A stretch of DNA of 64,000 nucleotides from an uncultured Coriobacteriaceae bacterium (lineage in GTDB: Bacteria; Actinomycetota; Coriobacteriia; Coriobacteriales; Eggerthellaceae). The position numbers and the translations under genes were made by a program. Positions 15,253 to 23,321 of this stretch are shown piece by piece. How positions within the stretch are numbered: the first letter of the stretch is position 1; the number at the start of each line of letters is the position of its first letter. Under the pieces are notes generated by a model. That model ran no database searches and was not told the origin of the DNA. It saw nothing but the letters and a program-made list of their open reading frames with translations. Where the stretch lies: positions 1 through 64,000 of the forward strand of contig CALDCB010000004.1 in the NCBI GenBank assembly GCA_937937585.1, in the 5' to 3' direction.

Positions 15253-16134
15253 CTAGCGGAACTCGTTTGGATGCCAACGCTCGTAATAGCGAAGGATCTC
15301 CTGAGCGGTTTCCTCAACCGCGCGGCCGTTCGTGTGAACAACCAGGCAATTCAGCTTGCGCATAAGGGCGCGCGCCTTTTCCAGGTCTTCGTAAATGTAC
15401 TCCTCATCGGCGTACTTGCCCGCCACCGCTGCGGCAATGCCGGTTCCGATGCGACGCTTCCTGATATCGCGCAGCACTTCAACGGTGGTCATAAGGCCGA
15501 ACAAACGGGTCTTGTCGACATCCCAGATCTCACGCGGAGGCTCGGACTGCGGATCAAGCGGAACGTTCGCCACCTTCAAACCCTGCTGAGAAAGATAGAT
15601 GGACAGAGGTGTCTTCGATGTGCGCGAAACGCCGATGAGCACGATATCGGCCATCGTCAGATCCTGCGGGTTGCGTCCATCATCATGGTCGATGGTGAAC
15701 TCCTGCGCCTCAATGCGCTGGAAGTACAAATTGTCGGCCACGTGAAGCATGCCCGGAGCACTTGAGGCGCAATAGCCGGTCATCTTCTCGATGGCATCGA
15801 TGGCAGGTGTCAAGACATCAACAGCCGTGATGTAGTTGGTGCTTGCAGCATAATCGGCGAAAGCGCGCGCAAGGTTGCGATCAACCAACGTATAGAACAC
15901 CAGCATGTCGGGCTTGCCCGTCTCGCGGACATGCTCTTCACGATGCCCCTCGAAGAAGGTCACGATCTCGTCAAGCGACTGCACCTTCGATATTACCTCG
16001 ATGCAGGGGTCAGCCACGCCGAACTGAACCGCCGCGGCACGAGCGATCGAACGGGCGGTGATTCCCATCGAATCGCTCATGGCGTGAATAGTCGGAAGAC
16101 TTGTTGGGTTCTTCTGAGAAACGAACGGCTCCAT
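15253..16134 (-). CDS. Pyruvate, phosphate dikinase regulatory protein (DUF299)
   Basis: A 293-residue bifunctional kinase/pyrophosphorylase of the DUF299 family. In plants and bacteria such proteins switch PPDK (or PEP synthase) off and on by ADP-dependent phosphorylation and Pi-dependent dephosphorylation of the Thr next to the catalytic His. The P-loop-like GVSRTSKTPLSIYLSQ is present near residue 155-170. The ATG at 16132-16134 lies two bases beyond the glyS stop, so it is translated as the last gene of the glyQ-glyS unit. Since the genome window has a PPDK (6.7-9.4 kb) with the target Thr, regulation of PPDK rather than PEP synthase is the natural inference. Confidence 0.9.
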   Translation of the reverse strand: MEPFVSQKNPTSLPTIHAMSDSMGITARSIARAAAVQFGVADPCIEVISKVQSLDEIVTFFEGHREEHVRETGKPDMLVFYTLVDRNLARAFADYAASTNYITAVDVLTPAIDAIEKMTGYCASSAPGMLHVADNLYFQRIEAQEFTIDHDDGRNPQDLTMADIVLIGVSRTSKTPLSIYLSQQGLKVANVPLDPQSEPPREIWDVDKTRLFGLMTTVEVLRDIRKRRIGTGIAAAVAGKYADEEYIYEDLEKARALMRKLNCLVVHTNGRAVEETAQEILRYYERWHPNEFR

Positions 16135-16135
16135 C

Positions 16136-18226
16136 TTACTTGCCCGATTTCGCCATCTTGCCGAAGTCGGCGATGTTCGCGAACACACCGACGAAACGGT
16201 TCAGCAGCCTCATGCGATTCGCACGCAGGGCAAGATCCTCGTCCATGACCATGACATCGGCGAAGAACGCATCGATAGGAGCGCGAAGCGAGGCAAGAAC
16301 CTCAAGGGCGGTTTCGTAGTCACCTTGCTCAAGGTAGGCCGCGATCTTGCCTTCGGCATCGGCAACGGCATCGTTGAGCTTAGCCTCGACCTCGGAAAGA
16401 AGTGCAACGTCAACATCGGTGCCGGCCCCGGCATCACGCAGATTGTTGGCGCGAGCAAATGCCGTGGCAAGGTTGTCGAACGCGTCGGCGTTGTTCTTAC
16501 GGGCGTTCTCAAGCGAATGAGCGCGCTGCGAGATGACGGCGGGTTCCTCAACGCCGGTGCCGAGAACCGCGTCGATGGTGTCGGACTCGATGCCCGCATC
16601 GCGCAGCATGACCTTGGTGCGCGTCACGAAGAAGTCAACGACTTCGGCACGCACGGCGGCAAGGTCGAAAGCAACACCCTGCTCGGCGAAGTTGGCAAGC
16701 GCGGCATCGATGGCCGCGGAAAGCGAGATGCCAACGCCGGCCTCGAGCATATTGACGATGCCGATGGCGCTGCGGCGAAGGGCGAACGGGTCAGACGAAC
16801 CCGTGGGACCCTGTCCAACCGCGAACAGTCCGCAAATAGTATCGAGCTTATCGGCAAGAGCAACGAGCTTGCCCACCATGGTGTCGGGAAGGACATCGCC
16901 GGCGAAACGAGGCTGGTAGTGCTGACCGATTGCCTGCGCAACCTGCTCGGTCTCGCCCGATGCGGTGGCATAGTAGCTGCCCATGACACCCTGAACGCTG
17001 GTGAACTCGATAACGGCATTGGTGACCAAGTCAGCTTTGCACAGATAAGCGGCACGAACGAGGTCGCGTGCATCTTGCTCGGAAAGCGAGGCATCGACAG
17101 CAAGGGATTCGGCAAGCTTGACCAAGCGCTCGGCCTTCTGCTTCACTGTGCCAAGCGACTCCTGAAAAACCACGCTGTCGAGCTTTTCGACATAGTGCTC
17201 AAGCGGGTTCTTAAGGTCTTCCTCATAGAAGAACTTGGCGTCGTCAAGACGCGCACGAACGACGCGCTCGTTGCCGTCGATGATGGTTGCCGCACAAGCG
17301 GGGTTGCCATTCGAAACGATGATGAACTTGTTGGTGAGCTTATGGTCGGCATCGTACAGCGGGAAGTAGCGCTGATGCATGAGCATAGCGTCAACGATGA
17401 TCTCCTCGGGAACCTGCAGGAACTCCTCGTCGAACTCGGAGACCAAAGGCTGAGGGTACTCGGAAAGGTTCACAACCTCGAGCAGGGTCTTGGCGGGAAG
17501 CTCGGCGGTGAAGCCGGTTTCCTTCTCGATCGAAGCAACGCCATCGCGAATAACCTGCTCGCGCTCGGACTGCGTCGGGATGACGTAAGCAGCACGAACG
17601 ACGTCAAGCAGGTCGGCTGCCGTGGCAACCTCATGAGCGCCCGGGGCAAGAACGCGATGGCCCCAAGTGGCGTTGCCGGATACGGCGCCGGCATAGGAGA
17701 CAGGGAGCACGACGTCGTCGAGCATAGCGACGATCCAACGAACCGGGCGAACGAAATACTCGCTGTATGCCGCCCAGCGCTGACTGCGCGGCCACTTCAG
17801 TGCCGTGATGAATCCAGCAAGGATCTCGGGCAGAAGATCGGCAACCGGGGTTGCGGGGATGTTCTTGGTGGCGAAGACGTACTCGACGCCCTTAACCTCA
17901 CGGCGCTCCAGGTTCTCGGGAGAGAGCCCCTTGCCGCGAGCGAAGCCGATAGCGGCTTTCGTGGGGTTGCCGTCGGCGTCGAAAGCGATCTTCGCAGCCG
18001 GGCCCTTGTACTCTTCAACCAGCGCCTCGGTTGCGTCAGCAACGCCATAAGCCATGACGATCAGACGACGGGGGCTGGAATGGATCTCAACCTTCTCGAA
18101 GGGGATACGGGCAGCCTCAAACGCCTCGGGCACCATCTTCTCAAGCTGCTTGTTGGCTGAATCGAGGTCGAACGCCGGAATTTCCTCGACGCCGATCTCG
18201 AATGCAAGAGTATGCAGATCTGCCAT
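16136..18226 (-). CDS. glyS: Glycine-tRNA ligase beta subunit
   Basis: The 696-residue beta subunit of the heterotetrameric bacterial glycyl-tRNA synthetase, which binds tRNA. It begins with the usual LAFEIGVEEIPAFDL and shows the family blocks SSPRRLIVMAYGV, EYFVRPVRWIVAMLD, MLMHQRYFPLYD and the long helical HD-like core; the C-terminal anticodon-binding region is present. Length is normal. The start codon is one base past the glyQ stop, consistent with coupled synthesis of the two subunits. Confidence 0.97.
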   Translation of the reverse strand: MADLHTLAFEIGVEEIPAFDLDSANKQLEKMVPEAFEAARIPFEKVEIHSSPRRLIVMAYGVADATEALVEEYKGPAAKIAFDADGNPTKAAIGFARGKGLSPENLERREVKGVEYVFATKNIPATPVADLLPEILAGFITALKWPRSQRWAAYSEYFVRPVRWIVAMLDDVVLPVSYAGAVSGNATWGHRVLAPGAHEVATAADLLDVVRAAYVIPTQSEREQVIRDGVASIEKETGFTAELPAKTLLEVVNLSEYPQPLVSEFDEEFLQVPEEIIVDAMLMHQRYFPLYDADHKLTNKFIIVSNGNPACAATIIDGNERVVRARLDDAKFFYEEDLKNPLEHYVEKLDSVVFQESLGTVKQKAERLVKLAESLAVDASLSEQDARDLVRAAYLCKADLVTNAVIEFTSVQGVMGSYYATASGETEQVAQAIGQHYQPRFAGDVLPDTMVGKLVALADKLDTICGLFAVGQGPTGSSDPFALRRSAIGIVNMLEAGVGISLSAAIDAALANFAEQGVAFDLAAVRAEVVDFFVTRTKVMLRDAGIESDTIDAVLGTGVEEPAVISQRAHSLENARKNNADAFDNLATAFARANNLRDAGAGTDVDVALLSEVEAKLNDAVADAEGKIAAYLEQGDYETALEVLASLRAPIDAFFADVMVMDEDLALRANRMRLLNRFVGVFANIADFGKMAKSGK

Positions 18227-18227
18227 G

Positions 18228-19169
18228 TTACTCCCCCTTCTCTTCCGTGGTTTCCTCGGTTGCGTCTTCGCCCACCACGTACTTCAAGTAGGAAGCACAG
18301 CATTCCTTCACCATGGAGCGAACGCGAAGGATGTACGCCATGCGCTCGGTTGCGGAGATGACGCCACGGGCGTCGAGCAGGTTGAAGGTATGGCAGCATT
18401 TCAGAACCCAGTCGTAAGCAGGCAGCGCAAGATTGCGCTCGAGGCACAGACCGACCTCGCGCTCGTACTGGTTGAAGGCCTCGAACAGGAAGTCAGTGTT
18501 GCCAACCTCGAAGTTGTAAGTGCTGAACTGACGCTCGTTCTCGAGGTAGACGTCGCCGTACGTGAACTCGACGCCGTCGTCGCCGCGCGCCCAAACGATG
18601 TCGTAAACGCTGTCAACGCCCTGGATGTACATGGTCAAACGCTCAAGGCCGTAAGCGATCTCTACGGGAACCGGAGAGCACTCGAAGCCACCGACCTGCT
18701 GGAAGTACGTGAACTGCGTGACCTCCATGCCGTTGAGCCACACCTCCCAGCCAAGGCCCCAGGCACCAAGCGTGGGAGACTCCCAGTCGTCCTCGACGAA
18801 GCGCACGTCATGCTCGTCGGGATTGATGCCGATAGCACGAAGGCTGCCCAGATACAGATCTTGGATGTTGTCGGGGCTCGGCTTCATGAGCACCTGGAAC
18901 TGATAGTAGTACTGCAGGCGGTTAGGGTTCTCGCCATAGCGACCGTCGGTAGGACGACGGCAACCCTGCACGTAGCAGGTACGCCACGTGTCGGGGCCAA
19001 GGGCGCGCAGCGTGGTGGCCGTATGGTTGGTGCCAGCGCCAACCGCCCCATCGTAGGGCTGAAGCACGACGCAGCCCTGAGCTGCCCAGTAGTGCTGCAG
19101 GTTCATGATAACGTCCTGAAACGTCATCACCTTGCCGTCTGATGCGGCATGTTCGCAACCGGATGCCAT
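18228..19169 (-). CDS. glyQ: Glycine-tRNA ligase alpha subunit
   Basis: The 313-residue catalytic alpha subunit, a class II synthetase. The family start TFQDVIMNLQHYWAAQGCVVLQPYD, the motif-2-like RRPTDGRYGENPNRLQYYYQFQV and the C-terminal LLDARGVISATERMAYILRVR are all seen. The ATG has a full AAGGAG site ahead. About 15 extra residues precede the usual start of the family. An intrinsic terminator ends 16 bases before the ATG, so either read-through from lepB or a promoter inside lepB must supply transcription; no T-box fits in the 50-base gap. Confidence 0.97.
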   Translation of the reverse strand: MASGCEHAASDGKVMTFQDVIMNLQHYWAAQGCVVLQPYDGAVGAGTNHTATTLRALGPDTWRTCYVQGCRRPTDGRYGENPNRLQYYYQFQVLMKPSPDNIQDLYLGSLRAIGINPDEHDVRFVEDDWESPTLGAWGLGWEVWLNGMEVTQFTYFQQVGGFECSPVPVEIAYGLERLTMYIQGVDSVYDIVWARGDDGVEFTYGDVYLENERQFSTYNFEVGNTDFLFEAFNQYEREVGLCLERNLALPAYDWVLKCCHTFNLLDARGVISATERMAYILRVRSMVKECCASYLKYVVGEDATEETTEEKGE

Positions 19170-19184
19170 GATTCTCCTTCACAT

Positions 19185-19210
19185 GAAAAAACGCCGCCCG
19201 GAAGACGGCG
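19185..19210 (-). terminator. Intrinsic terminator between lepB and glyQ
   Basis: On the minus strand a GC-rich CGCCG...CGGCG stem is followed directly by six T. It starts 10 bases past the lepB stop and its T-run ends 16 bases before the glyQ ATG. Confidence 0.8.
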
Positions 19211-19219
19211 AACCAACGA

Positions 19220-19795
19220 TTACTTCGTAAGCAAGCCGATATCCTGAAGCGGCCAGTACACAAGCATAGCGCGACCAGAGATCGAGCTCGCGGGGATAGC
19301 GCCGAAATAACGGGAGTCGGCAGAGTTCTCGCGGTTGTCGCCCATGACCCACACATAGCCCAGAGGAACCGTATAGGGGTACGAGATTTCCGCGTTCAGG
19401 GCATGGCGATCAAGCGGATAGCTTCCGCCTTGAGTATGGGCTTCGCTAGCCATCACGCCATCGACGTACACATGCCCGCAGTTAAGCGTTACCGTTTGCC
19501 CACCAACTGCGACAACGCGCTTGATAAGCGTGCGACCCGCCACTTCGGGGTCGTCGAACGTGACGATGTCACCCACTTCGGGTTCGCGGATGTAATAGGA
19601 AACCTTTTCAGAGAAAACGAGATCGCCCGTCATGATGGTTTCCTCCATGGAACCCGACGGGATCTGATATGGCTGGAAGACGAAGGTTTTCAACACCCAC
19701 GAAAAGGCGACAACGAAAACGATGAGGCCAACGGCGCTCATGATGTTGCGAAAAACGCCGTTTTCGGTTTCTTTTGCGTGGTGACCTGCGTCCAT
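19220..19795 (-). CDS. lepB: Signal peptidase I
   Basis: A 191-residue type I signal peptidase with one N-terminal membrane helix (about residues 16-40) and its catalytic domain outside. The Ser-Lys dyad is visible: Ser49 in IPSGSME and Lys92 in RTLIKRVVA. GYVWVMGDNRENSADSRYFG is the conserved C-terminal box. It cleaves signal peptides of Sec-exported proteins, such as the surface protein encoded at 30.5 kb. It lies downstream of trmD, as in the common trmD-rplS-lepB arrangement but without rplS. Confidence 0.96.
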   Translation of the reverse strand: MDAGHHAKETENGVFRNIMSAVGLIVFVVAFSWVLKTFVFQPYQIPSGSMEETIMTGDLVFSEKVSYYIREPEVGDIVTFDDPEVAGRTLIKRVVAVGGQTVTLNCGHVYVDGVMASEAHTQGGSYPLDRHALNAEISYPYTVPLGYVWVMGDNRENSADSRYFGAIPASSISGRAMLVYWPLQDIGLLTK

Positions 19796-19905
19796 AAATG
19801 CCTTGCGAATCCTTGATAGGAACGAAACGAAAAACCTGACTGCCCCGCAGCCAAGCCATATGTCCGTTAATGATAACGCCTAAAGCGTTGGACGTGAACC
19901 GTCGG

Positions 19906-20619
19906 CTAAAGATCCAAAAATTCCTTATCCGACTTGGAGAGCTCGACCGATTCCAGCAAATCGGGGCGAAGCTGTTTCGTACGCAAGAGGCTTTGTTGGC
20001 GACGCCAGACATCGACCTTGCCGTGGTCGCCCGACAGCAGCACAGCAGGGACATCCATGCCGCGGAAGCTGGCAGGACGAGTGTACTGCGGGTATTCCAA
20101 AAGACCATCGGCGAAGCTTTCGTCAAGCGCACCGGTTTCGGCACCCAAAACGCCGGGGAGCTTGCGAACAACCGCATCGATGACCACCATCGAGGCAAGC
20201 TCACCGCTGGTAAGAACGTAGTCCCCCAGCGAGATTACTTCATCGGCCAGCGTATATGCGCGCTCGTCGATGCCCTCGTAATGACCGCAAATGAACAAAA
20301 GATGATCGTGCTGAGAAAGCTCGCATGCGTACGCGTCATCGAATTTGCGGCCCTGAGGAGCAAGGAAGATGGTATGGGGTTTGCGACCATCCGAACAAAT
20401 GTCGTCGTAGGCCTCGAAAATAGGCTCGCATTTCATGACCAAACCATCGCCGCCACCATACGGATCGTCGTCGGTGGTGCGGTGACGGTCGTGCGTCCAG
20501 TCGCGCAAGTCGTGCGCGCGAAAGTCGAGGATCCCCTTCTCTTGGGCGATCTTCATCATGGACGAGCCCATGACGGAATCGTACATATGAGGGAACGTGG
20601 AAAGAGTCTCTACGATCAT
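19906..20619 (-). CDS. trmD: tRNA (guanine-N1)-methyltransferase TrmD
   Basis: TrmD, 237 residues, methylates G37 of tRNAs reading codons that start with C or some with G, which prevents +1 frameshifts. It has the trefoil-knot SPOUT fold; the AdoMet-binding blocks LLFICGHYEGIDERA and DEVISLGDYVLTSGELA are present, as is GGGDGLVMK near residue 56-64. It is the last gene of rpsP-khpA-rimM-trmD, 11 bases after rimM. Confidence 0.97.
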   Translation of the reverse strand: MIVETLSTFPHMYDSVMGSSMMKIAQEKGILDFRAHDLRDWTHDRHRTTDDDPYGGGDGLVMKCEPIFEAYDDICSDGRKPHTIFLAPQGRKFDDAYACELSQHDHLLFICGHYEGIDERAYTLADEVISLGDYVLTSGELASMVVIDAVVRKLPGVLGAETGALDESFADGLLEYPQYTRPASFRGMDVPAVLLSGDHGKVDVWRRQQSLLRTKQLRPDLLESVELSKSDKEFLDL

Positions 20620-20630
20620 ATGGACCCGCC

Positions 20631-21167
20631 TTACAGGGACAGCAAGCCGGCAGGAATATGCGTTTCGACGATCTGGGAATCGGCATCGATGCCGACGATG
20701 AACTCGTCGACCACGGGAATGAGAATATCGTCCTGGGCTTCAGGGTTGCTGCGCTCGGCGCGTTTTACGGACAACAGCATCTGGCCAGGGTTTTCGATGA
20801 TCTCGTTGATGTGGCCAATCAGGCCGAACTCGGTATCGACAACGCTCCACCCGTCCCACGAAACGGGGGTCTGGGCGATATAGTCGCGCTGCTCCTGCGT
20901 GAGCTGGACAAGGCAATGGCAGCCAGCAAGCTGCTCGGCCGTGTTTTTATCGACAACCGAATCAAAATGGACGACGGCTGAATCGTCGTCAAGAAAGCGC
21001 ACGTCAAGAACGACGCCGCGCCTGGGCGCATCAAGGACGGGCGGAACGAAAGCGACCTCGTCGCCCTCGTCAAGCAAAAAAGGAAGGTTCGCTGCGGATT
21101 TCACAACGAACCCTCCGTCTAGATTACGCGTTTTCGCCAATAAGGCGACATCAGACCAATTGCGCAT
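20631..21167 (-). CDS. rimM: Ribosome maturation factor RimM
   Basis: RimM, 178 residues, needed for maturation of the 30S head and binding S19. The N-terminal RimM barrel and the C-terminal PRC-barrel (DGWSVVDTEFGLIGHINEIIENPGQ) can be recognised; the C-terminal ILIPVVDEFIVGIDADSQIVETHIPAGLL box is typical. The protein is divergent in its N-terminal half. It starts immediately after the khpA stop and precedes trmD, its usual neighbour. Confidence 0.93.
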   Translation of the reverse strand: MRNWSDVALLAKTRNLDGGFVVKSAANLPFLLDEGDEVAFVPPVLDAPRRGVVLDVRFLDDDSAVVHFDSVVDKNTAEQLAGCHCLVQLTQEQRDYIAQTPVSWDGWSVVDTEFGLIGHINEIIENPGQMLLSVKRAERSNPEAQDDILIPVVDEFIVGIDADSQIVETHIPAGLLSL

Positions 21168-21422
21168 TTATTCGATGATCTCGACTTCGACATGAGAATT
21201 GGTGCGAGAAGCCGCTGCGCGCACCAGCGTGCGGATCGACTTGATAACGCGACCCTGGCGACCGATGACCTTGCCGGCATCCTGCTCACTAACGTGAACC
21301 TCGATGAGGATGGTGCCGTTATCGGTTTGGCTTGAAACGATGTTCAGCTGGTCCTCATCCTCAACGAGAGGGCGAACCAAGCAATCGACAAGCCCGGCCA
21401 TTTCATTAGTCTGATCAGCCAT
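21168..21422 (-). CDS. khpA: KH-domain RNA-binding protein KhpA (YlqC)
   Basis: A small 84-residue single KH domain protein. The RNA-binding loop GKVIGRQGRVIKSIR (GxxG type) is at about residues 49-63. In Gram-positive bacteria KhpA pairs with KhpB/EloR and affects cell elongation and RNA metabolism. It sits between rpsP and rimM, the standard position, with five bases to rpsP and none to rimM. Confidence 0.95.
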   Translation of the reverse strand: MADQTNEMAGLVDCLVRPLVEDEDQLNIVSSQTDNGTILIEVHVSEQDAGKVIGRQGRVIKSIRTLVRAAASRTNSHVEVEIIE

Positions 21423-21427
21423 GGAAA

Positions 21428-21673
21428 TTAAGCCTCTTCGTTAGCGTTCTTCCACAGACGAGCAACGGTGTCGGTAGGCTGAGCGCCAACGCCGATCCAG
21501 TAGTTCATGCGATCGGTGTCGAACTCGACCAAATGAGGATGGGTGTTGGGGTTGAAACGGCCAACTTCCTCGATGAACTTGCCGTCGCGGGGCTTACGGG
21601 AATCAGCGACGACAACGCGATAGTACGCGTACTTCTTGGCACCGTGACGTGCAAGGCGAATCTTTACTGCCAT
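21428..21673 (-). CDS. rpsP: 30S ribosomal protein S16
   Basis: S16, 81 residues, normal length for the family. It starts AVKIRLARHGAKKYAYYRVVVADSRKPRDG, the family hallmark, and contains FNPNTHPHLVEFD. It is the first gene of rpsP-khpA-rimM-trmD and is read from a well-matched promoter about 90 bases upstream. Confidence 0.98.
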   Translation of the reverse strand: MAVKIRLARHGAKKYAYYRVVVADSRKPRDGKFIEEVGRFNPNTHPHLVEFDTDRMNYWIGVGAQPTDTVARLWKNANEEA

Positions 21674-21709
21674 GAAGACGAACTCCTTTTGCTAAAGCTC
21701 TTTATTACC

Positions 21710-21732
21710 AGGTGCAGACATTGACAGCACCT
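21710..21732 (-). other. Leader hairpin of the rpsP operon
   Basis: AGGTGC and GCACCT flank an 11-base loop in the untranslated leader between the predicted transcription start (about 21753) and the rpsP ATG. It could influence rpsP translation or be incidental. Confidence 0.35.
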
Positions 21733-21759
21733 CTTTGCCTGCGAAAACAGCAATTGCTA

Positions 21760-21788
21760 ATGTTAAGACCTGATCGACGGTTTGGCAA
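21760..21788 (-). promoter_or_regulatory. Promoter of rpsP-khpA-rimM-trmD
   Basis: Minus-strand TTGCCA (21783-21788) and TAACAT (21760-21765) with a 17-base spacer. It lies in the 217-base gap between ffh and rpsP, showing that the operon does not depend on ffh transcription. Confidence 0.65.
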
Positions 21789-21890
21789 GCAATTTGCCCA
21801 ATCATTCTAGCTAAGACCCAAGAATAACGTGCAGCTCAACGTGCGACTGCGACGAAACTACACAAGAGCGGCCTTCACTTGGCACCGTGA

Positions 21891-23315
21891 CTACTGGCCC
21901 ATCATGTCCTGAATGCGCTTCAAATCGGCGCGAGAAATACCTGCGGGCATACCGGGCATGCGCATACGGCCTGCTTTCTTGCCCTTCTTACCTTTCTTGC
22001 CCTTCTTACCACGAGGCGGCTCGGCCATGGCGGGTGCCATCTTCTTCACCATCTTGCGTGCCTCGGTATACTTTTTCATGAGGTCGTTGACATCATGAAC
22101 GGTGACGCCCGCGCCAGCAGCGATGCGTGCACGACGGCTGCCGTTGATGACATCGGGCTTCGAGCGCTCCTGCTTGGTCATGGAGTTGATGATGATCTCC
22201 ATGCGGTCCATGGCGTTTTCATCAACCTGACCGCTTGCAAGGGCCTTGTCACCGCCAGGAAGGGCGCTGACAAGCTTGGAGATGCCGCCCATCTTCCTGA
22301 TCTGACGATTCATGTCCAAGAAGTCGTTCAAGCTAAGGTCAGCGCGCATCAAGCGCTCTGCAGCCTCGGCTTCTTCCTCTTGCTGCTGAACCTTAACGGC
22401 GCTCTCGATGAGCGAGATCATGTCGCCCATGCCAAGGATGCGCTTGGCCATGCGATCGGGATGGAACGCCTCAAGGGAATCAGGCTTCTCGCCCTGGGAA
22501 ATGAACTTGATGGGCTTGCCGGTCACCTCGCGAATGGAAAGGGCGCCGCCGCCACGGGCGTCGCCGTCCATCTTGGACATGATGACGCCATCGAAGTCGA
22601 CGCGCTCGGCGAATGACTTGGCAACGTTCACGACGTCCTGACCGGTCATGGCATCAACGACCATAAGGATCTGGTCGGGCGAAACGGCTTCTTTGATGCG
22701 CTCGGCCTCGACCATCATGGCCTCATCGACATGCAAACGGCCGGCAGTGTCGATGATCACGATATCGCGCAGGCCGTTAATGGCCTCCTGGACGCCTTCC
22801 TTGGCGATACGAACCGGGTCGATGCCGTCGCCGCGGTAGACTTTCACGCCGATCTCGCCGCCGAGCGTTTCAAGCTGATCGGCTGCGGCGGGACGATAGA
22901 CGTCGCATGCAACCAGCAGCGGGTTGTGCTTCTCGCTTTTCAGCAAGTAAGCAAGCTTGGCAGCAGCGGTGGTTTTACCAGAACCCTGAAGACCCACGAG
23001 CATGATGACGTTGGGAATCTTGTTGGGGGTAAGGTCGAGCTTGGCGTCTTCCTCGCCCAAAAGACGGGTCAACTCGTCCATGACGACCTTGATGACGTTC
23101 TGAGCGGGAGTGAGCGAGTCGAGGACCTCGGCGGTCATGCAGCGCTCGGTGCACGTCGTGGTGAAATTCTTCACCACTTTGAAGTTGACGTCAGCCTCAA
23201 GCAGCGCCATGCGAATCTCGCGCATGGCATCGGCAATGTCCTTCTCGGTGAGGCGGCCCTTACCGCGCAGGCCCGAGAACACTCCTTGAAGTTTGTCGGA
23301 AAGCGATTCGAACAT
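21891..23315 (-). CDS. ffh: Signal recognition particle protein Ffh
   Basis: Ffh, 474 residues, the SRP GTPase that binds 4.5S RNA and signal peptides of membrane proteins. N-domain, then the G domain with GLQGSGKTTAAAKLA (about residues 107-121), DTAGR and KMDGDARGG, then the methionine-rich M domain with the RNA-binding SRRARIAAGAG region. The tail before the last helix has a repeated Lys-Gly-Lys run (KKGKKGKKGKK), basic and flexible. FtsY is encoded just upstream, six bases away, so SRP and its receptor are co-expressed. Confidence 0.98.
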   Translation of the reverse strand: MFESLSDKLQGVFSGLRGKGRLTEKDIADAMREIRMALLEADVNFKVVKNFTTTCTERCMTAEVLDSLTPAQNVIKVVMDELTRLLGEEDAKLDLTPNKIPNVIMLVGLQGSGKTTAAAKLAYLLKSEKHNPLLVACDVYRPAAADQLETLGGEIGVKVYRGDGIDPVRIAKEGVQEAINGLRDIVIIDTAGRLHVDEAMMVEAERIKEAVSPDQILMVVDAMTGQDVVNVAKSFAERVDFDGVIMSKMDGDARGGGALSIREVTGKPIKFISQGEKPDSLEAFHPDRMAKRILGMGDMISLIESAVKVQQQEEEAEAAERLMRADLSLNDFLDMNRQIRKMGGISKLVSALPGGDKALASGQVDENAMDRMEIIINSMTKQERSKPDVINGSRRARIAAGAGVTVHDVNDLMKKYTEARKMVKKMAPAMAEPPRGKKGKKGKKGKKAGRMRMPGMPAGISRADLKRIQDMMGQ

Positions 23316-23321
23316 GTTTCG

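Noticed and set aside
16325..18160. A 611-codon open frame on the plus strand opposite glyS
   Set aside because: Antisense shadow of glyS, without similarity to any family I know.
19170..19219. Possible T-box riboswitch ahead of glyQ
   Set aside because: Only 50 bases are available and no specifier loop or T-box sequence is seen.
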